Shown: piece after piece, positions 54,439 to 64,000 of the stretch
Numbering within the stretch: the first letter of the stretch is position 1
Layout of the letters: each line of letters opens with the position of its first letter
Assembly (NCBI RefSeq): GCF_003048775.2
Contig: NZ_CP049272.1
Span: forward strand, 1,364,001 to 1,428,000
Length of the DNA stretch: 64,000 bases
DNA from: Campylobacter concisus
GTDB lineage: Bacteria; Campylobacterota; Campylobacteria; Campylobacterales; Campylobacteraceae
Direction of reading: 5' to 3'
Notes under the pieces: model-generated
What the model was told of the DNA's origin: nothing
Database searches by the model: none
The model's input: the letters and a program-made list of their open reading frames with translations, nothing else
Made by a program: the position numbers and the translations under genes

Positions 54439-56265
54439 TTAATTATTTTCTAGTAAATTTTTGGTAATCTGCTCGGCACTTATACCAAGATGTTTTTCAA
54501 CCTCGGCGGTTGAACCATGTGGGATAAATTTATCTTCATACTCGAAGCTAATGACGCTTATATTTGAAATTTTATTTTCTTGTAAAAATGCACTTACTAT
54601 CTCGCCAATACCGCCTTTTTTGGCACTATCGCTAAAGATGTACCACTTTTTAGTGCGTTTTGCAAGATCCAGTAAAAGCTCACTATCAAGCGGCTTTGCA
54701 AAGACGAGATCAACCAATATCACATCAAGCTTGTCAGCTAGTAAATTTCTGACCAAATTTGCTCTGCCAACGCCGTTACCATAGCCTAAAAATGCGATAT
54801 CACTCTTTACATCAGCTAAAATTTCACCCTTGCCAAACTCAAGCGGTTTAGCCTTAAACTCATCTCTTAATATAAATGCTCCGCGCGGATATCTAAATGC
54901 GCTAACACCCTTGTAAGAGTAGGCAAATTCCATAACATTTTTCATACTCTCTTCACACCTTGGGGCAAAAAGAACCATATTTGGCACAGCATTTAAAAAG
55001 CTAATATCAAACGCACCTTGATGCGTTTCGCCGTCCTCGCCCACAATGCCAGCCCTATCCATCGCAAATGTGATGTTTAAATTTAAAATAGAAGCATCGT
55101 GAATGACCTGATCGTAGGCTCTTTGCATAAAAGTCGAGTATATCGCAACAAACGGCTTAAAGCCCTCTTTCGCCATGGCTGACATAGAGGTAACTGCATG
55201 CTGCTCGGCTATCGCTACGTCCCAAAAACGATCTGGAAATTCTTGTATCAAAGCGTCCATGCCAGTGCCTGTTGGCATCGCAGCTGTGACACCTACAATA
55301 TCACTATGCTCTCTTGCCATTTTTAATAGTTGCTCGCTAAAGATCGCCGTGGCTGACTTATTTGACTGTCTTTTGATAAATTCGCCACTTTTTAGATCAA
55401 ATGGTCCAACTCCATGCCAATTTTCATAGTAACCCTCAGCAAATTCATATCCTTTACCCTTTAGTGTCTGCACATGCACGATGACTGGTTTTTTCATACC
55501 TTTTGCCGTCTCAAATGTACTAAGAAGCGCGCCTAAATCGTGTCCATCAACTGGGCCAATGTACTCAAGCCCAAGCTCTTCAAAAAACATACCAGGAGTG
55601 ATGAGTCTAATGCCCTCTTCGATACGTCTAGCCATATATGCGGCCGAATCTGGCATATAGCTTAGAAATTTCTCAACCCTGCCTTTAAATTTTTGATAAA
55701 ACTGTCCTGCCATCATCTGGCTTAGATACTTGCTAAGTGCGCCTATTGGCTTACTTATGCTCATCTCGTTGTCGTTTAGGATGATGACGCAAGGATATTT
55801 TCTATCCCCCAGCTCATTTAGCGCCTCGTACGCCATTCCGCCACTTAGTGAGCCATCGCCTATAACAGCTACTGGGATACGATCTTCGTTTTTAAGTTTT
55901 ATCGCCTTTGCAGCACCAACTGCTAAAGATATAGACGTCGAGCTATGTCCTGCTACAAAGTAGTCAAATTTACTTTCGCTTGGCTTTGTATAGCCGCTGA
56001 TACCATTAAATTTTCTAAGCGTATCAAAGCTCTCCCAGCGTCCAGTTAGTAGTTTGTGTGCGTAGCTTTGATGGCTTACATCAAAAATAAATGGATCTTT
56101 TGTCACATCAAAAATTTTATGCATCGCTACAATGATCTCAACTGCACCGATGTTTGAGCTAAGATGACCGCCATTTTTGCTAACAGTGGCTAAAATTTTA
56201 TCCCTGATATCATGACAAAGTGCGTTTAGTTCATCAACATCTAAACTTTTAACGTCTTTATTCAT
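54439..56265 (-). CDS. dxs: 1-deoxy-D-xylulose-5-phosphate synthase
   Basis: This 608-residue thiamine-diphosphate enzyme makes DXP from pyruvate and glyceraldehyde-3-phosphate for isoprenoids, and feeds thiazole and pyridoxal synthesis. GDGSLSGGMAYEALNELGD is the ThDP/Mg motif. GHDLGALLS, AIAEQHAVT and DRAGIVGEDGETHQGAFDIS follow. It overlaps fliH by 8 nt, a Campylobacter arrangement joining it to flagellar genes. Confidence 0.96.
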   Translation of the reverse strand: MNKDVKSLDVDELNALCHDIRDKILATVSKNGGHLSSNIGAVEIIVAMHKIFDVTKDPFIFDVSHQSYAHKLLTGRWESFDTLRKFNGISGYTKPSESKFDYFVAGHSSTSISLAVGAAKAIKLKNEDRIPVAVIGDGSLSGGMAYEALNELGDRKYPCVIILNDNEMSISKPIGALSKYLSQMMAGQFYQKFKGRVEKFLSYMPDSAAYMARRIEEGIRLITPGMFFEELGLEYIGPVDGHDLGALLSTFETAKGMKKPVIVHVQTLKGKGYEFAEGYYENWHGVGPFDLKSGEFIKRQSNKSATAIFSEQLLKMAREHSDIVGVTAAMPTGTGMDALIQEFPDRFWDVAIAEQHAVTSMSAMAKEGFKPFVAIYSTFMQRAYDQVIHDASILNLNITFAMDRAGIVGEDGETHQGAFDISFLNAVPNMVLFAPRCEESMKNVMEFAYSYKGVSAFRYPRGAFILRDEFKAKPLEFGKGEILADVKSDIAFLGYGNGVGRANLVRNLLADKLDVILVDLVFAKPLDSELLLDLAKRTKKWYIFSDSAKKGGIGEIVSAFLQENKISNISVISFEYEDKFIPHGSTAEVEKHLGISAEQITKNLLENN

Positions 56266-57121
56266 TATTTACCAGCATTTTTAGTTTTTCTAGCCTTGTT
56301 TGCATAGTTGCATCGATATTGCCACCATCACTTATAATAACCACACCGCCTTTGCTTATAGCATCATCAGCGCTTATTTTGACGTGCTCATTCTTGCTAA
56401 ATTGCTCTTTTATATATTCGCTATCTTCGGGATTTACGCGAATTTCTATATTTTTGACATTACTTAGCTCTTTTATAAGCGAGCTTGCTAGATGATGAGC
56501 GATCTGATTTGAAGAGGCTGAAATTTCTTTATCGATTACTTCTTTTGCGATTTTTATAGCAGTTTGCCCAAGCTCTTCTTCGATCTTCTTTAAAAACTCA
56601 TCAAATTTAACATACTGCTCATCTAGCTTTGTAGCTGAAGCACTAAATCTAGCCTCAAGTTCATTTATTCTTGCTTCATTTGCCGCATTTGCCTGGGCGA
56701 TACCCTCATTTTTACCATCCTCTTTTGCGCGAGAAATTTCAGCCTCAAGGCGTTTAGCAAATTCGCTCTCTTGATTTTCTATTTGCATTTGAAGTTTGAT
56801 GATATTGCTACTTAGCTCATCTGTTTTTTTAAGCAATTCTTCAACAAAGCTCGACTCGCCTGCTTGCTGTATTTGTGGACTTTGAGCCTGAGAAGCAAAG
56901 TGGTTTTGTGAGTTTGTTTGCGTTTGATGGCTAGCTTGAGGAATGAAATTTTCACCTTTTTGTGCAAAATTTTGCTCGCTTAGCTCTTCACTAAGATTAT
57001 TTTCCTCTATCAATACAGGAGCACTATCTGCGGCTCGCTCTCCAACTCCAAGTACCTTAAATCTGTAATTTTCTATAAAGTGAGCTGGAGAAGTCTCACT
57101 GGTTATTACGCTGCTTTTCAT
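56258..57121 (-). CDS. fliH: Flagellar assembly protein FliH
   Basis: This 287-residue cytosolic regulator of the flagellar export ATPase FliI has an N-terminal SPAHFIENYRFKVLG segment. A Gln/Ser-rich low-complexity region (about 60-95) and a long coiled coil (about 100-190) follow. The FliH/HrpE C-terminal domain is IAKEVIDKEISASSNQIAHH. It overlaps fliG by 4 nt. Confidence 0.92.
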   Translation of the reverse strand: MKSSVITSETSPAHFIENYRFKVLGVGERAADSAPVLIEENNLSEELSEQNFAQKGENFIPQASHQTQTNSQNHFASQAQSPQIQQAGESSFVEELLKKTDELSSNIIKLQMQIENQESEFAKRLEAEISRAKEDGKNEGIAQANAANEARINELEARFSASATKLDEQYVKFDEFLKKIEEELGQTAIKIAKEVIDKEISASSNQIAHHLASSLIKELSNVKNIEIRVNPEDSEYIKEQFSKNEHVKISADDAISKGGVVIISDGGNIDATMQTRLEKLKMLVNNE

Positions 57122-58152
57122 TCTATCATCTCATCTGCTTCGCCGACTTGGAACACACCTTGATCAGCTAGAGTTTGCACTGTCTCTACTATGCGTCTTT
57201 GAGCCTCTTCAACATCTTTTACACGCACCGCACCAAGATATTGCATCTCCTCTTTAAAGGCTTCTGCTGCACGCTGAGACATATTTGATAAAAATTTATC
57301 CTTTATGCCATCGCTTGAGCCTTTAAATGCGACCATAAGGTCTTTTTTGTCGACATTTTTAAGAATTTCTCTAATCGCAGTTGCATTAAGGTTAATGATA
57401 TCTTCAAAGGTAAACATAAGCTCTTTGATCGTTGTTGCGAGCTTATCATCGCTTTGTTCGATACGCTCAATCGTGCTTTTGCTGGCTTTTTGTCCAAGTC
57501 TATTAAGCACTTCTGCCACAGCTCTTGGACCGCCAACTTCGACTTTGTATGATGTAAGGCTTTCGAGTTTGCCCTCAAGTACGGTTGAAACACGCTTAAT
57601 CACCGATGGGCTAATATCACCAAGATTTGCCATTCTAATGACAACTTCGCTTCTTAACTCATCTGAGAAAAAGCTAAGCGTTTCAGCAGCACTTGTTGAG
57701 TCCATGTGAGCTAGTATTAGCGCTATGGTTTGAGGGTGCTCTTTTATGATAAAGTCTGCAAGCTGTTGTGGTTTTATCTTATCAAGATAGCCAAAGCTTT
57801 TTGAGTTTTCCATGCTTTTTGCAAGCTTATCTAAAATTTTCTGAGCAGCCTCTGGACCAAATGTGCGGTAAAGAATTTCTTTTGCGTACTCTAAACCGCC
57901 ACTTCTCATATATTGATTTGACTGCATTAGCGCGTAAAATTCTTCTAGTACGGCACTTGCGACTTGCTTATCAATATTTTTCGCAGTTGCGATATAGCCT
58001 GAAATTTCAGTGATGACATCAACATCCATGTGAGAAAATATAAGAGCAGTTGCCTCTTCGCCAAGCTGAATCAGCAAAATAGCAATCTTTTCAGGCATCG
58101 ATAGATCATCATATATCATTTTTTGCTTGTCATTTAGCTTTATTGACATCAA
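57118..58152 (-). CDS. fliG: Flagellar motor switch protein FliG
   Basis: This 344-residue rotor protein links the MS ring to torque generation. The N-terminal domain is KIAILLIQLGEEATALIF. The middle EHPQTIALILAHM carries the EHPQ motif that binds FliM. The C-terminal charged helix around KKDLMVAFKG and FLSNMSQRAAEAFKEEM interacts with the stator. It overlaps both fliF and fliH by 4 nt. Confidence 0.96.
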   Translation of the reverse strand: MMSIKLNDKQKMIYDDLSMPEKIAILLIQLGEEATALIFSHMDVDVITEISGYIATAKNIDKQVASAVLEEFYALMQSNQYMRSGGLEYAKEILYRTFGPEAAQKILDKLAKSMENSKSFGYLDKIKPQQLADFIIKEHPQTIALILAHMDSTSAAETLSFFSDELRSEVVIRMANLGDISPSVIKRVSTVLEGKLESLTSYKVEVGGPRAVAEVLNRLGQKASKSTIERIEQSDDKLATTIKELMFTFEDIINLNATAIREILKNVDKKDLMVAFKGSSDGIKDKFLSNMSQRAAEAFKEEMQYLGAVRVKDVEEAQRRIVETVQTLADQGVFQVGEADEMIE

Positions 58153-59846
58153 ATTTCCTTACGCATATTAAAGTCGCTGTCATTTTTTACCATATCTTGA
58201 AGTAGCATTGCTATCTCTTCATTTCTTTCTGTGATGACCGCTCTCATTTTCTCAAGTAAAACATCGTATTTTAATTCATCTTCATTAAACTCGCCACTAA
58301 GTCCTAGTTGCTCTTCGACCTTTTTGCGAGCAGCTTTAAATTTCTCAAGTGTATCTTCAGCATCTACCTCAATATCTTCAAGTCCATCTTGAACTTGTTC
58401 CTCTTCTTCTTTTGTCTCTTCAAGCATCTTTTGCATAAATGGCACAATAACTTTTTTGTAGAAGATGTAGAGCAACAATGCTGCAAAAATATATTTTAGT
58501 AGCGGCATAAATGGCACTACATAGTTATTCACAAAGCCATCCATCTTCTCGCTAGTGCTTATATCTTTACCAGTTTTAAACTCAAAGTTATCTAAGCTTA
58601 CTTCATCGCCCCTATTTTGGTTATAGCCGATTGATTGTTTGATTAAATTTGTGATTGACTCTCTTTGCTCTTTGGTAAGTGGGGCAAATTCAAGCTCGCC
58701 AGTTGGCTTGCCATCACTATCTTTTTTACTCTGATAAAGTCCGTCTATAACGACAGCCGCACTCACTCTGTTTATGCTAGCAAACTGCCCTTTGATGCTT
58801 GTTACTTTCTTTGAAATTTCATAGTTTGTCTGCTGTGAGCTTTTATTGTACTGCTCTTTTAAAGTGCTATCATCAAGTCCTTGAACAGGGCCAATGTTGC
58901 TAACTGCACCCGGGACACCACCTACTTCATTTGGTGCTGAGCCTTGACGCTTTTCTTCGATATTGCTTTCGCTTCTAACGACGTTATTTGGGTCATAAAC
59001 TTCACTTTTTGTATCTTTTTTGTCAAAGTCAAAGTCGATATTTACCTTTGCTACGACCTTGTCCGCACCGCCCACGATAGGAGCTAGCACATTTACGATC
59101 TTTTGCTCATAATTATTTTCAAACTCGCGCTTATAGCGGATCTGCTGAGCTATAGCGTCACTATCAAACTCACCGTCTTCATCGCCAAGTGCGACGCCAT
59201 CTTGATTGACGATCTTTACATTTTCTGTGCTTAAGTTTGTAACAGAGGCAGCGACAAGGTTTTTAATACCAAAAATTTGCTTTGCGTTTAGGCTAACGCC
59301 TGGCTTTAGCTCAACAACGATAGACGCTGTTGGAAGTGCTTGTCTTTCAGTAAAGACGCTCTCTTTAGGGATAGCGATACGAACAGTCGCTTTTTGGATA
59401 GAAGAAAGACTCTCGATCGTTCTAGCTAGCTCGCCCTCAAGCGCTCTTTGAAATTTTACTCTCTGCTCGGCATCAGTCGCACCAAATTCTTGCTTATCAA
59501 AAATTTCAAAGCCGATTTTGCTCTCTTTTGGTATTCCAAGCGTTGCAACAGCGATGCGCTCTTTATAAACATCACTCGTTGGTACAAGGATAGTGCCTTC
59601 GTTTGCTAATTTATATTTAATGCCATCTTTGTTTAGCTGATCAAGTATTAAGGCAGAATCATTTGGGCTAATGTTTTCAAAAAGAACGCTATAACCTGCA
59701 AAATTTTCATTTTTGCTTTTATAAAGTGTTAAAAATACCAAAAATGCCACGACCAAGACGATAGAGCTAGCTGCAACGATTTTTTGCTTTAATGAAAGCT
59801 TCTGGTAAATTTGACTTATTTGATGAAGTAATGCTTTAAAATCCAT
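58149..59846 (-). CDS. fliF: Flagellar MS-ring protein FliF
   Basis: This 565-residue inner-membrane ring protein has a first membrane segment at about 24-42. The YscJ/FliF periplasmic ring-building domains carry [18 protein letters not shown] and [17 protein letters not shown] disordered region follows, then a second membrane segment at about 435-455 and a C-terminal cytoplasmic acidic tail that binds FliG. It overlaps hisC by 11 nt and begins the fliF-fliG-fliH-dxs run. Confidence 0.96.
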   Translation of the reverse strand: MDFKALLHQISQIYQKLSLKQKIVAASSIVLVVAFLVFLTLYKSKNENFAGYSVLFENISPNDSALILDQLNKDGIKYKLANEGTILVPTSDVYKERIAVATLGIPKESKIGFEIFDKQEFGATDAEQRVKFQRALEGELARTIESLSSIQKATVRIAIPKESVFTERQALPTASIVVELKPGVSLNAKQIFGIKNLVAASVTNLSTENVKIVNQDGVALGDEDGEFDSDAIAQQIRYKREFENNYEQKIVNVLAPIVGGADKVVAKVNIDFDFDKKDTKSEVYDPNNVVRSESNIEEKRQGSAPNEVGGVPGAVSNIGPVQGLDDSTLKEQYNKSSQQTNYEISKKVTSIKGQFASINRVSAAVVIDGLYQSKKDSDGKPTGELEFAPLTKEQRESITNLIKQSIGYNQNRGDEVSLDNFEFKTGKDISTSEKMDGFVNNYVVPFMPLLKYIFAALLLYIFYKKVIVPFMQKMLEETKEEEEQVQDGLEDIEVDAEDTLEKFKAARKKVEEQLGLSGEFNEDELKYDVLLEKMRAVITERNEEIAMLLQDMVKNDSDFNMRKEI

Positions 59847-60948
59847 ATTCCCACTTTAAAATTTGCTTTAACTCTTCAAAAACTCTATCATTTTGCCAGC
59901 TAAGACCGATGGTGATTCTCACCGCATTTAAGGCGTAGCTTTTTAGATCTCGCAAAATTATACCCTTTTTTAGCATCTTTTCGCATATCTGGCTTGATTT
60001 TAGCTCGTTAAATTTAAAAGTGATGAAATTTGTATAGCTTGGGATAAATTCTATGCCATTTTGCTTTGCAAATTCCTCATATCTCTTCATTTGCTCGAAA
60101 TTATTCTGCATGGTTTGCTGCACGAACTCATCATCTCCAAGTGCTACTATCGCAGCTCTTAGGCTTGGAGTTGTGATGTTAAATGGGGCTCTTAGCTTTG
60201 AAAGTGCGCCTATGATCTCTTCATTTGCCACGCCGTATCCCACGCGCATGCCACCAAGTGCGTAAGCCTTTGAAAATGTTCCAAGATAGATGACATTTTT
60301 AAGCTTAGCCACATCGCTTGGCCTTATCTCTTTTTTGCTATCTTTAAATTTTGCAAATTCGTTGTAGGCACAATCAAGCACCACAAGTGTATTTTCATCG
60401 ATCTTTTTTATAAATTTAAATATCTCTTCAGCATCTAAACACTCACCCAAAGGGTTGTTTGGCATACATAGAAAAATGACTGAAATTTCATCTTTTTTTG
60501 CGTTGTAAATTTCCAAAAATTCATTTAGATCGTGTCCCATGCTCTTTGTGCGATAAATTTTTGCTCCAGTTTGCTTTGCATAAATTTCATACATTGCAAA
60601 GGTCACACCAGCCATCAAAACGCCACTTTGTTTGTTTGCTTTTGCGTGCAGTGCATACTCTATGATCTGGTCGCTTCCAGAGCCGATTATCAAATTTTTA
60701 CTGCTAACATCATATTTTTTAGCCAGCCCTTCTTTTAGCTCAAAATAGCTGTCGTCTGGATATAGATGTGCGTTCTTAGCGACCTCTTTTAATGCCTCTT
60801 CCACTCTTTTGCTTGTACCAAATGGATTTTCATTACTGGCTAGCTTGATCACGTCTTTTGCTTCGATGCCAAATTCTCTAACTACAAGCTCGATTGGCTT
60901 TCCAGCCTCGTAATTTACTAGATCATCTAAAAAGTCATTAAATTTCAT
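59836..60948 (-). CDS. hisC: Histidinol-phosphate aminotransferase
   Basis: This 370-residue class I/II PLP aminotransferase has [12 protein letters not shown] near the N-terminus, [12 protein letters not shown] and [27 protein letters not shown] holds the PLP lysine. HisC acts in histidine synthesis, but enzymes at this position next to pheA may also transaminate aromatic keto acids. It directly abuts pheA. Confidence 0.93.
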   Translation of the reverse strand: MKFNDFLDDLVNYEAGKPIELVVREFGIEAKDVIKLASNENPFGTSKRVEEALKEVAKNAHLYPDDSYFELKEGLAKKYDVSSKNLIIGSGSDQIIEYALHAKANKQSGVLMAGVTFAMYEIYAKQTGAKIYRTKSMGHDLNEFLEIYNAKKDEISVIFLCMPNNPLGECLDAEEIFKFIKKIDENTLVVLDCAYNEFAKFKDSKKEIRPSDVAKLKNVIYLGTFSKAYALGGMRVGYGVANEEIIGALSKLRAPFNITTPSLRAAIVALGDDEFVQQTMQNNFEQMKRYEEFAKQNGIEFIPSYTNFITFKFNELKSSQICEKMLKKGIILRDLKSYALNAVRITIGLSWQNDRVFEELKQILKWEYGF

Positions 60949-62027
60949 TACTCATCTCCATTTAAATAGCTTCCAAGCCATGTTATCTCAGCGCCACTCT
61001 CTTTTGCGAGTTCAAAGGCATTTTGTACCTTCTCATCGTCGATATGCCCTTCAAAATCAAGATAAAACACTGACTTAAATTCACGTTGCTTGATAGGACG
61101 TGACTCAAGTTTTGTGATATTTATATTTTCATTTTTAAAGATAGAAAGCAGATCAGCAAGGCGTCCTGGACTGTGATCCGTCTTTGCAAGGATCGAAGTT
61201 TTTGAGTTTTCAACTCTTGCGTTTTTAAAATCGCTTAAAATCAAAAATCTCGTTCTATTTGCCATATTGTCTTCAATCGTCTCATAGACGATTGGCACAT
61301 TGTAAATTTTTGCTGCGATCTTTGAGCAAATGGCAGCTGAATTTCTATCCATTGATGCCATGTATGCAGCTGCTGCGGTTGATTTTGCTGGGACAAATTC
61401 AATTTCATTTAGCATATGATCTTCTAGAAATTTACGGCATTGATTATACCCTTGCGGATGTGAATAAATTCGCTTTATCTCTTTTAAATTTTCATTTATG
61501 CTAACAAAGCTGTGATGGATATCCACATAAAGCTCAGCAACTATTTTTATATCACTGAATTTACTCAAACAATCAAGCGTAGCGCCAACAGCGCCTTCGG
61601 TGTTGTTTTCAATAGGCACAACGCCGTATTTTGCCTCTTTTTGAGCTAGTTTTGTAAAAACTGCTTCGATGGTCGCAAGTGGCAAATATGAACTCATCGC
61701 ACCAAATCTACTCTGAGCCGCCTGATGCGTATAAGTGCCCTCAGGCCCTAGATAGACGATCTTTTGAGGCATTTCTAAATTCCTACTTACAGCAAAAATT
61801 TCAAGATAAATGGCTTCAATAGCAGCTTTATTTAAAGCTTTGTCTTTGCTAAGACTAGTTAGTCGGTTTATAATAGCTCGCTCACGCTCAGGACGATATA
61901 TAGGCGTTCCGCTAGTTTGCTTTAGCTTGCCGATTTGCTCAACTAAAATCATCCTTTCATTTAGTTTATTTAAGATGAGATCATCAATCGCATCGATCTC
62001 TTTTCTAAGCTCATTTAGCTCTTGCAT
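60948..62027 (-). CDS. pheA: Bifunctional chorismate mutase / prephenate dehydratase
   Basis: This 359-residue protein makes phenylpyruvate from chorismate. An N-terminal AroQ mutase ([13 protein letters not shown]) is followed by prephenate dehydratase ([14 protein letters not shown]) and [14 protein letters not shown]. The C-terminal ACT domain has [13 protein letters not shown] and [20 protein letters not shown], the ESRP Phe-feedback motif. ATG 62027 is chosen because GGAG lies 7 nt upstream and the mutase motif starts there; an upstream start at 62072 would sit within lysA. Overlap with lysA is 17 nt. Confidence 0.95.
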   Translation of the reverse strand: MQELNELRKEIDAIDDLILNKLNERMILVEQIGKLKQTSGTPIYRPERERAIINRLTSLSKDKALNKAAIEAIYLEIFAVSRNLEMPQKIVYLGPEGTYTHQAAQSRFGAMSSYLPLATIEAVFTKLAQKEAKYGVVPIENNTEGAVGATLDCLSKFSDIKIVAELYVDIHHSFVSINENLKEIKRIYSHPQGYNQCRKFLEDHMLNEIEFVPAKSTAAAAYMASMDRNSAAICSKIAAKIYNVPIVYETIEDNMANRTRFLILSDFKNARVENSKTSILAKTDHSPGRLADLLSIFKNENINITKLESRPIKQREFKSVFYLDFEGHIDDEKVQNAFELAKESGAEITWLGSYLNGDE

Positions 62028-63234
62028 CAGCGCTCTCCAAAAATTCTCTCTCAAGTGCCACGACATCTTCAAAGCTCTCTCGTCTTCTTATCAGCCTATC
62101 TTTGCCATCAAGCACGCAAACTTCAGCGGCTCTGTTTCTTGTGTTGTAGTTTGAGCTCATGCTAAAACCATAAGCTCCAGCACCTTTTACCACAATAATA
62201 TCTCCACTCTCACACTCTGGCAACTCTATATCTTTTGCCAAAAAGTCGCCACTTTCACAAACTGGACCGACCACGTCACAAGTGCCTAAATTTTTATCCT
62301 TGCCACAAACAAAAATTTCATGATGAGCACCATAAAGACTTGGCCTAATAAGATCATTCATCGCACCATCAGTGATGACAAATCTCTTTTTGCCGTTAAA
62401 TTTTTCATATAAAACGCTTGCGACAAAATAGCCAGCATTGCCCACTATGAAGCGTCCTGGCTCGCAAACTATGGTCACATCTTGACCCTTTAGTGCAGCT
62501 AAAATTCCTTGAGCATAGTCATATAAATTTATCTCTTTTTCGTCGTTATAGATGATGCCAAGTCCGCCACCAACATCGAAAAATTTGATATCTATCTCAA
62601 GTGCTCTTAGCTCTCTTAAAAGCTCACTAACGATATTTGCAGCATCAATTATCGGGCTAAGTGATGTTAGCTGAGATCCGATGTGAAAGTGTATGCCAGT
62701 TGGCTCAAGAGAGTCTGAAGCTTTAGCGTGGATGTACATTCTTTTAGCTGTTTCGGCATCAACGCCAAATTTATTTTCATTTAGCCCTGTCGAGATATAT
62801 GGGTGAGTTTTTGCATCGACACCTGGATTTACCCTAATGCTAATTCTTGCCTTTAAGTTTAGCCCTTTTGCGATTTTTTCAAGTCTTAAAAGTTCAGCAA
62901 AACTCTCGACATTTATGAGTAAAATTTCATTTTTCAAAGCCTCTTTTAGCTCATCATCGCTCTTGCCAACGCCACTAAAAATGATCTGATATCTCTTTGC
63001 ACCTGCTAAAAGCGCTCTTTTTACTTCGCCAATGCTAACACAATCAAATCCAGCTCCAAGATCAGCTAGAAATTTTAAAACACTTAAATTTGAGTTTGCT
63101 TTCACCGCATAGCAAATGAGAGATTTTCTAGCAAAAAATGCATTTTTTAGTGCTTCATAGCGGTTTTTTATGTAGTTAAAATCATAAACGTAAAGTGGGG
63201 TTTTGTATCTATTTGCAAGCTCTTTAAAATCCAT
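62011..63234 (-). CDS. lysA: Diaminopimelate decarboxylase
   Basis: This 407-residue fold-type III PLP enzyme makes lysine from meso-DAP. The PLP lysine is in ICYAVKANSN near residue 45. GIHFHIGSQLTSLSP, FDVGGGLGI and CEPGRFIVGNAG follow, with the C-terminal CESGDFLAKD and GAGAYGFSMSSNYN. It links DAP supply for peptidoglycan with lysine supply and leads the lysA-pheA-hisC run. Confidence 0.96.
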   Translation of the reverse strand: MDFKELANRYKTPLYVYDFNYIKNRYEALKNAFFARKSLICYAVKANSNLSVLKFLADLGAGFDCVSIGEVKRALLAGAKRYQIIFSGVGKSDDELKEALKNEILLINVESFAELLRLEKIAKGLNLKARISIRVNPGVDAKTHPYISTGLNENKFGVDAETAKRMYIHAKASDSLEPTGIHFHIGSQLTSLSPIIDAANIVSELLRELRALEIDIKFFDVGGGLGIIYNDEKEINLYDYAQGILAALKGQDVTIVCEPGRFIVGNAGYFVASVLYEKFNGKKRFVITDGAMNDLIRPSLYGAHHEIFVCGKDKNLGTCDVVGPVCESGDFLAKDIELPECESGDIIVVKGAGAYGFSMSSNYNTRNRAAEVCVLDGKDRLIRRRESFEDVVALEREFLESADARAK

Positions 63235-63289
63235 AAAATAGCCTTTATTAAAATGGCTTGATTTTACAAAAAGCTTACCAAAATTTGGC

Positions 63290-64000
63290 TTAACGATGCG
63301 ATTTTATGAGATAAATGGCGTATACAAAAAGTAAAATAACTGGCAAAACTATGCCGATTTCTGGCAATATCACAGAAGTTTGTGCAAATTTTGCAAGAAT
63401 AAAGAGCAGTCCCCAAACGACAAGAGTTATCACAACAAAAATAAAAGTCGAAAGTGCAAGATTAAAAAATCTACCAGTTACAGGCAAATGATAGTAAAAA
63501 ATGAGCAACAAAAATGGTGCAAAAAATGGTGCAATAGCAAGGTTGTAAAAAGCTGTTTTTGCGCTATCAAGGCCGATGCCTTCATTCTTAAATGTCTTTA
63601 TAAAATTTATCGCATCTGGGATATTAAATTTTGAGTTTTCAACACTAGCAGCGCTTTCAATACTCTTTGGCTTAAAGCCTTTTAATGCATCTAAGTTCTC
63701 ACTTTGTATTTTATTAAAACCAGCCTCACCAAGCTCTAAAATTTGAGGCAAAAGAGTTTGATTAACATCTTTTAAAATCCACTCATTGTCTTTAAAATTA
63801 GCGTGATTTGCAAATGTAGTTGAGAGTAAATTTGTGCCATTTATCTCAAAAATTCTAACATCATTTGCTATTTGATTCACAGAATTTAGCTCTTTTATGT
63901 AGATAAATTTGCCTTCAAATTTTAAAAACGAATCATTTGTGCTTTTTGAGAAAGCCGTATTTTTAGCGATGCTTTTTTGATAGTCGTGTGCATAGGCAAA
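63290..64000 (-). CDS. LptF/LptG-family LPS export permease, C-terminal part (cut by window edge)
   Basis: The minus-strand frame stays open through the window edge at 64000; the N-terminus is outside. About 236 codons are visible. A periplasmic beta-rich region (from AYAHDYQKS and FIYIKELNSVNQIANDV to the FEI-NGTNL strands) is followed by three membrane segments near the C-terminus (FYNLAIAPFFAPFLLLIFYY and the two after it). This is the YjgP/YjgQ layout and matches recalled C. jejuni synteny beside lysA. The protein extracts LPS from the inner membrane with LptB, and so belongs to the same pathway as LptD. Confidence 0.8.
   Translation of the reverse strand, partial: FAYAHDYQKSIAKNTAFSKSTNDSFLKFEGKFIYIKELNSVNQIANDVRIFEINGTNLLSTTFANHANFKDNEWILKDVNQTLLPQILELGEAGFNKIQSENLDALKGFKPKSIESAASVENSKFNIPDAINFIKTFKNEGIGLDSAKTAFYNLAIAPFFAPFLLLIFYYHLPVTGRFFNLALSTFIFVVITLVVWGLLFILAKFAQTSVILPEIGIVLPVILLFVYAIYLIKSHR

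Noticed and set aside
62028-62072. Extended N-terminus for PheA
   Set aside because: It would place 15 non-conserved residues within lysA; ATG 62027 has GGAG upstream and begins at the mutase domain.

Overview
The window is chromosomal DNA of a Campylobacter species (Campylobacterota). It is AT-rich, with TAAAAT/TATAAT -10 boxes that lack clear -35 boxes. Many genes overlap by ATGA-type junctions, and TTG and GTG starts are common. From memory, the gene order follows several C. jejuni blocks: amiA-NMO-tyrS-spoT-rpoZ-pyrH-M23-ftsX-ftsE-trmB-flpA-rluD-rodA; purD-RDD-lptD-pnp; guaA-DUF721-uvrC; and serC-xseA-ubiE-perR-dxs-fliH-fliG-fliF-hisC-pheA-lysA-lptG. A non-jejuni, C. concisus-like species is plausible, but the species cannot be fixed by eye. 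No tRNA, rRNA or CRISPR array was seen.

Layout. 1-12,170 (minus strand): an amidase gene cut by the window edge, nitronate monooxygenase, tyrS, spoT, rpoZ, pyrH, an EnvC-like protein with ftsX and ftsE, trmB, a frameshifted fibronectin-binding lipoprotein (flpA) and a pseudouridine synthase. 12,217-13,323 (plus): rodA. 13,361-17,381 (minus): two paralogous class V aminotransferase/desulfurase-like genes enclosing thiD and thiE. 17,492-19,973 (plus): a DUF234-like protein, the flagellar kinase flgS and an isochorismatase-family hydrolase. 19,970-34,970 (minus): a small hypothetical, dnaE, a double-Usp protein, pnp, a phosphoribosyltransferase, lptD, an RDD protein, purD with a 6S RNA in front of it, hemD, a Bcr/CflA exporter and a bicupin. 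35,118-36,687: a decayed foreign island at the 3' end of guaA. 36,667-39,881 (minus): guaA, nhaD and an unusually small lipoprotein. 39,846-45,784 (plus): a DUF721-like protein, uvrC and two genes for a degenerate phosphorelay. 45,781-54,366: trpE, a TauE exporter, a methyltransferase, serC, xseA, ubiE, a CYTH-CHAD protein and perR. 54,439-64,000 (minus): dxs, fliH-fliG-fliF, hisC, pheA, lysA and an LptF/G permease cut by the window edge.

How the genes work together. Cell-wall growth and division are served by AmiA, the EnvC-like activator with FtsEX, RodA and LysA (diaminopimelate). Outer-membrane LPS export is served by LptD, an LptF/G permease and possibly an LptM-like lipoprotein. Flagellar assembly and its regulation are served by FliF, FliG, FliH and FlgS. 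The remaining genes are mostly housekeeping and biosynthesis.

The observations most worth a second look are: (i) a small island bounded by an imperfect copy of the guaA 3' end; (ii) a two-gene phosphorelay whose HPt, histidine-kinase and first receiver domains have all lost their phospho-accepting residues; (iii) the duplicated desulfurase-like genes around thiDE; (iv) an EnvC-type degenerate LytM protein encoded with FtsEX and AmiA; (v) the flpA frameshift; and (vi) a tiny lipoprotein gene overlapping head-to-head with its neighbour.
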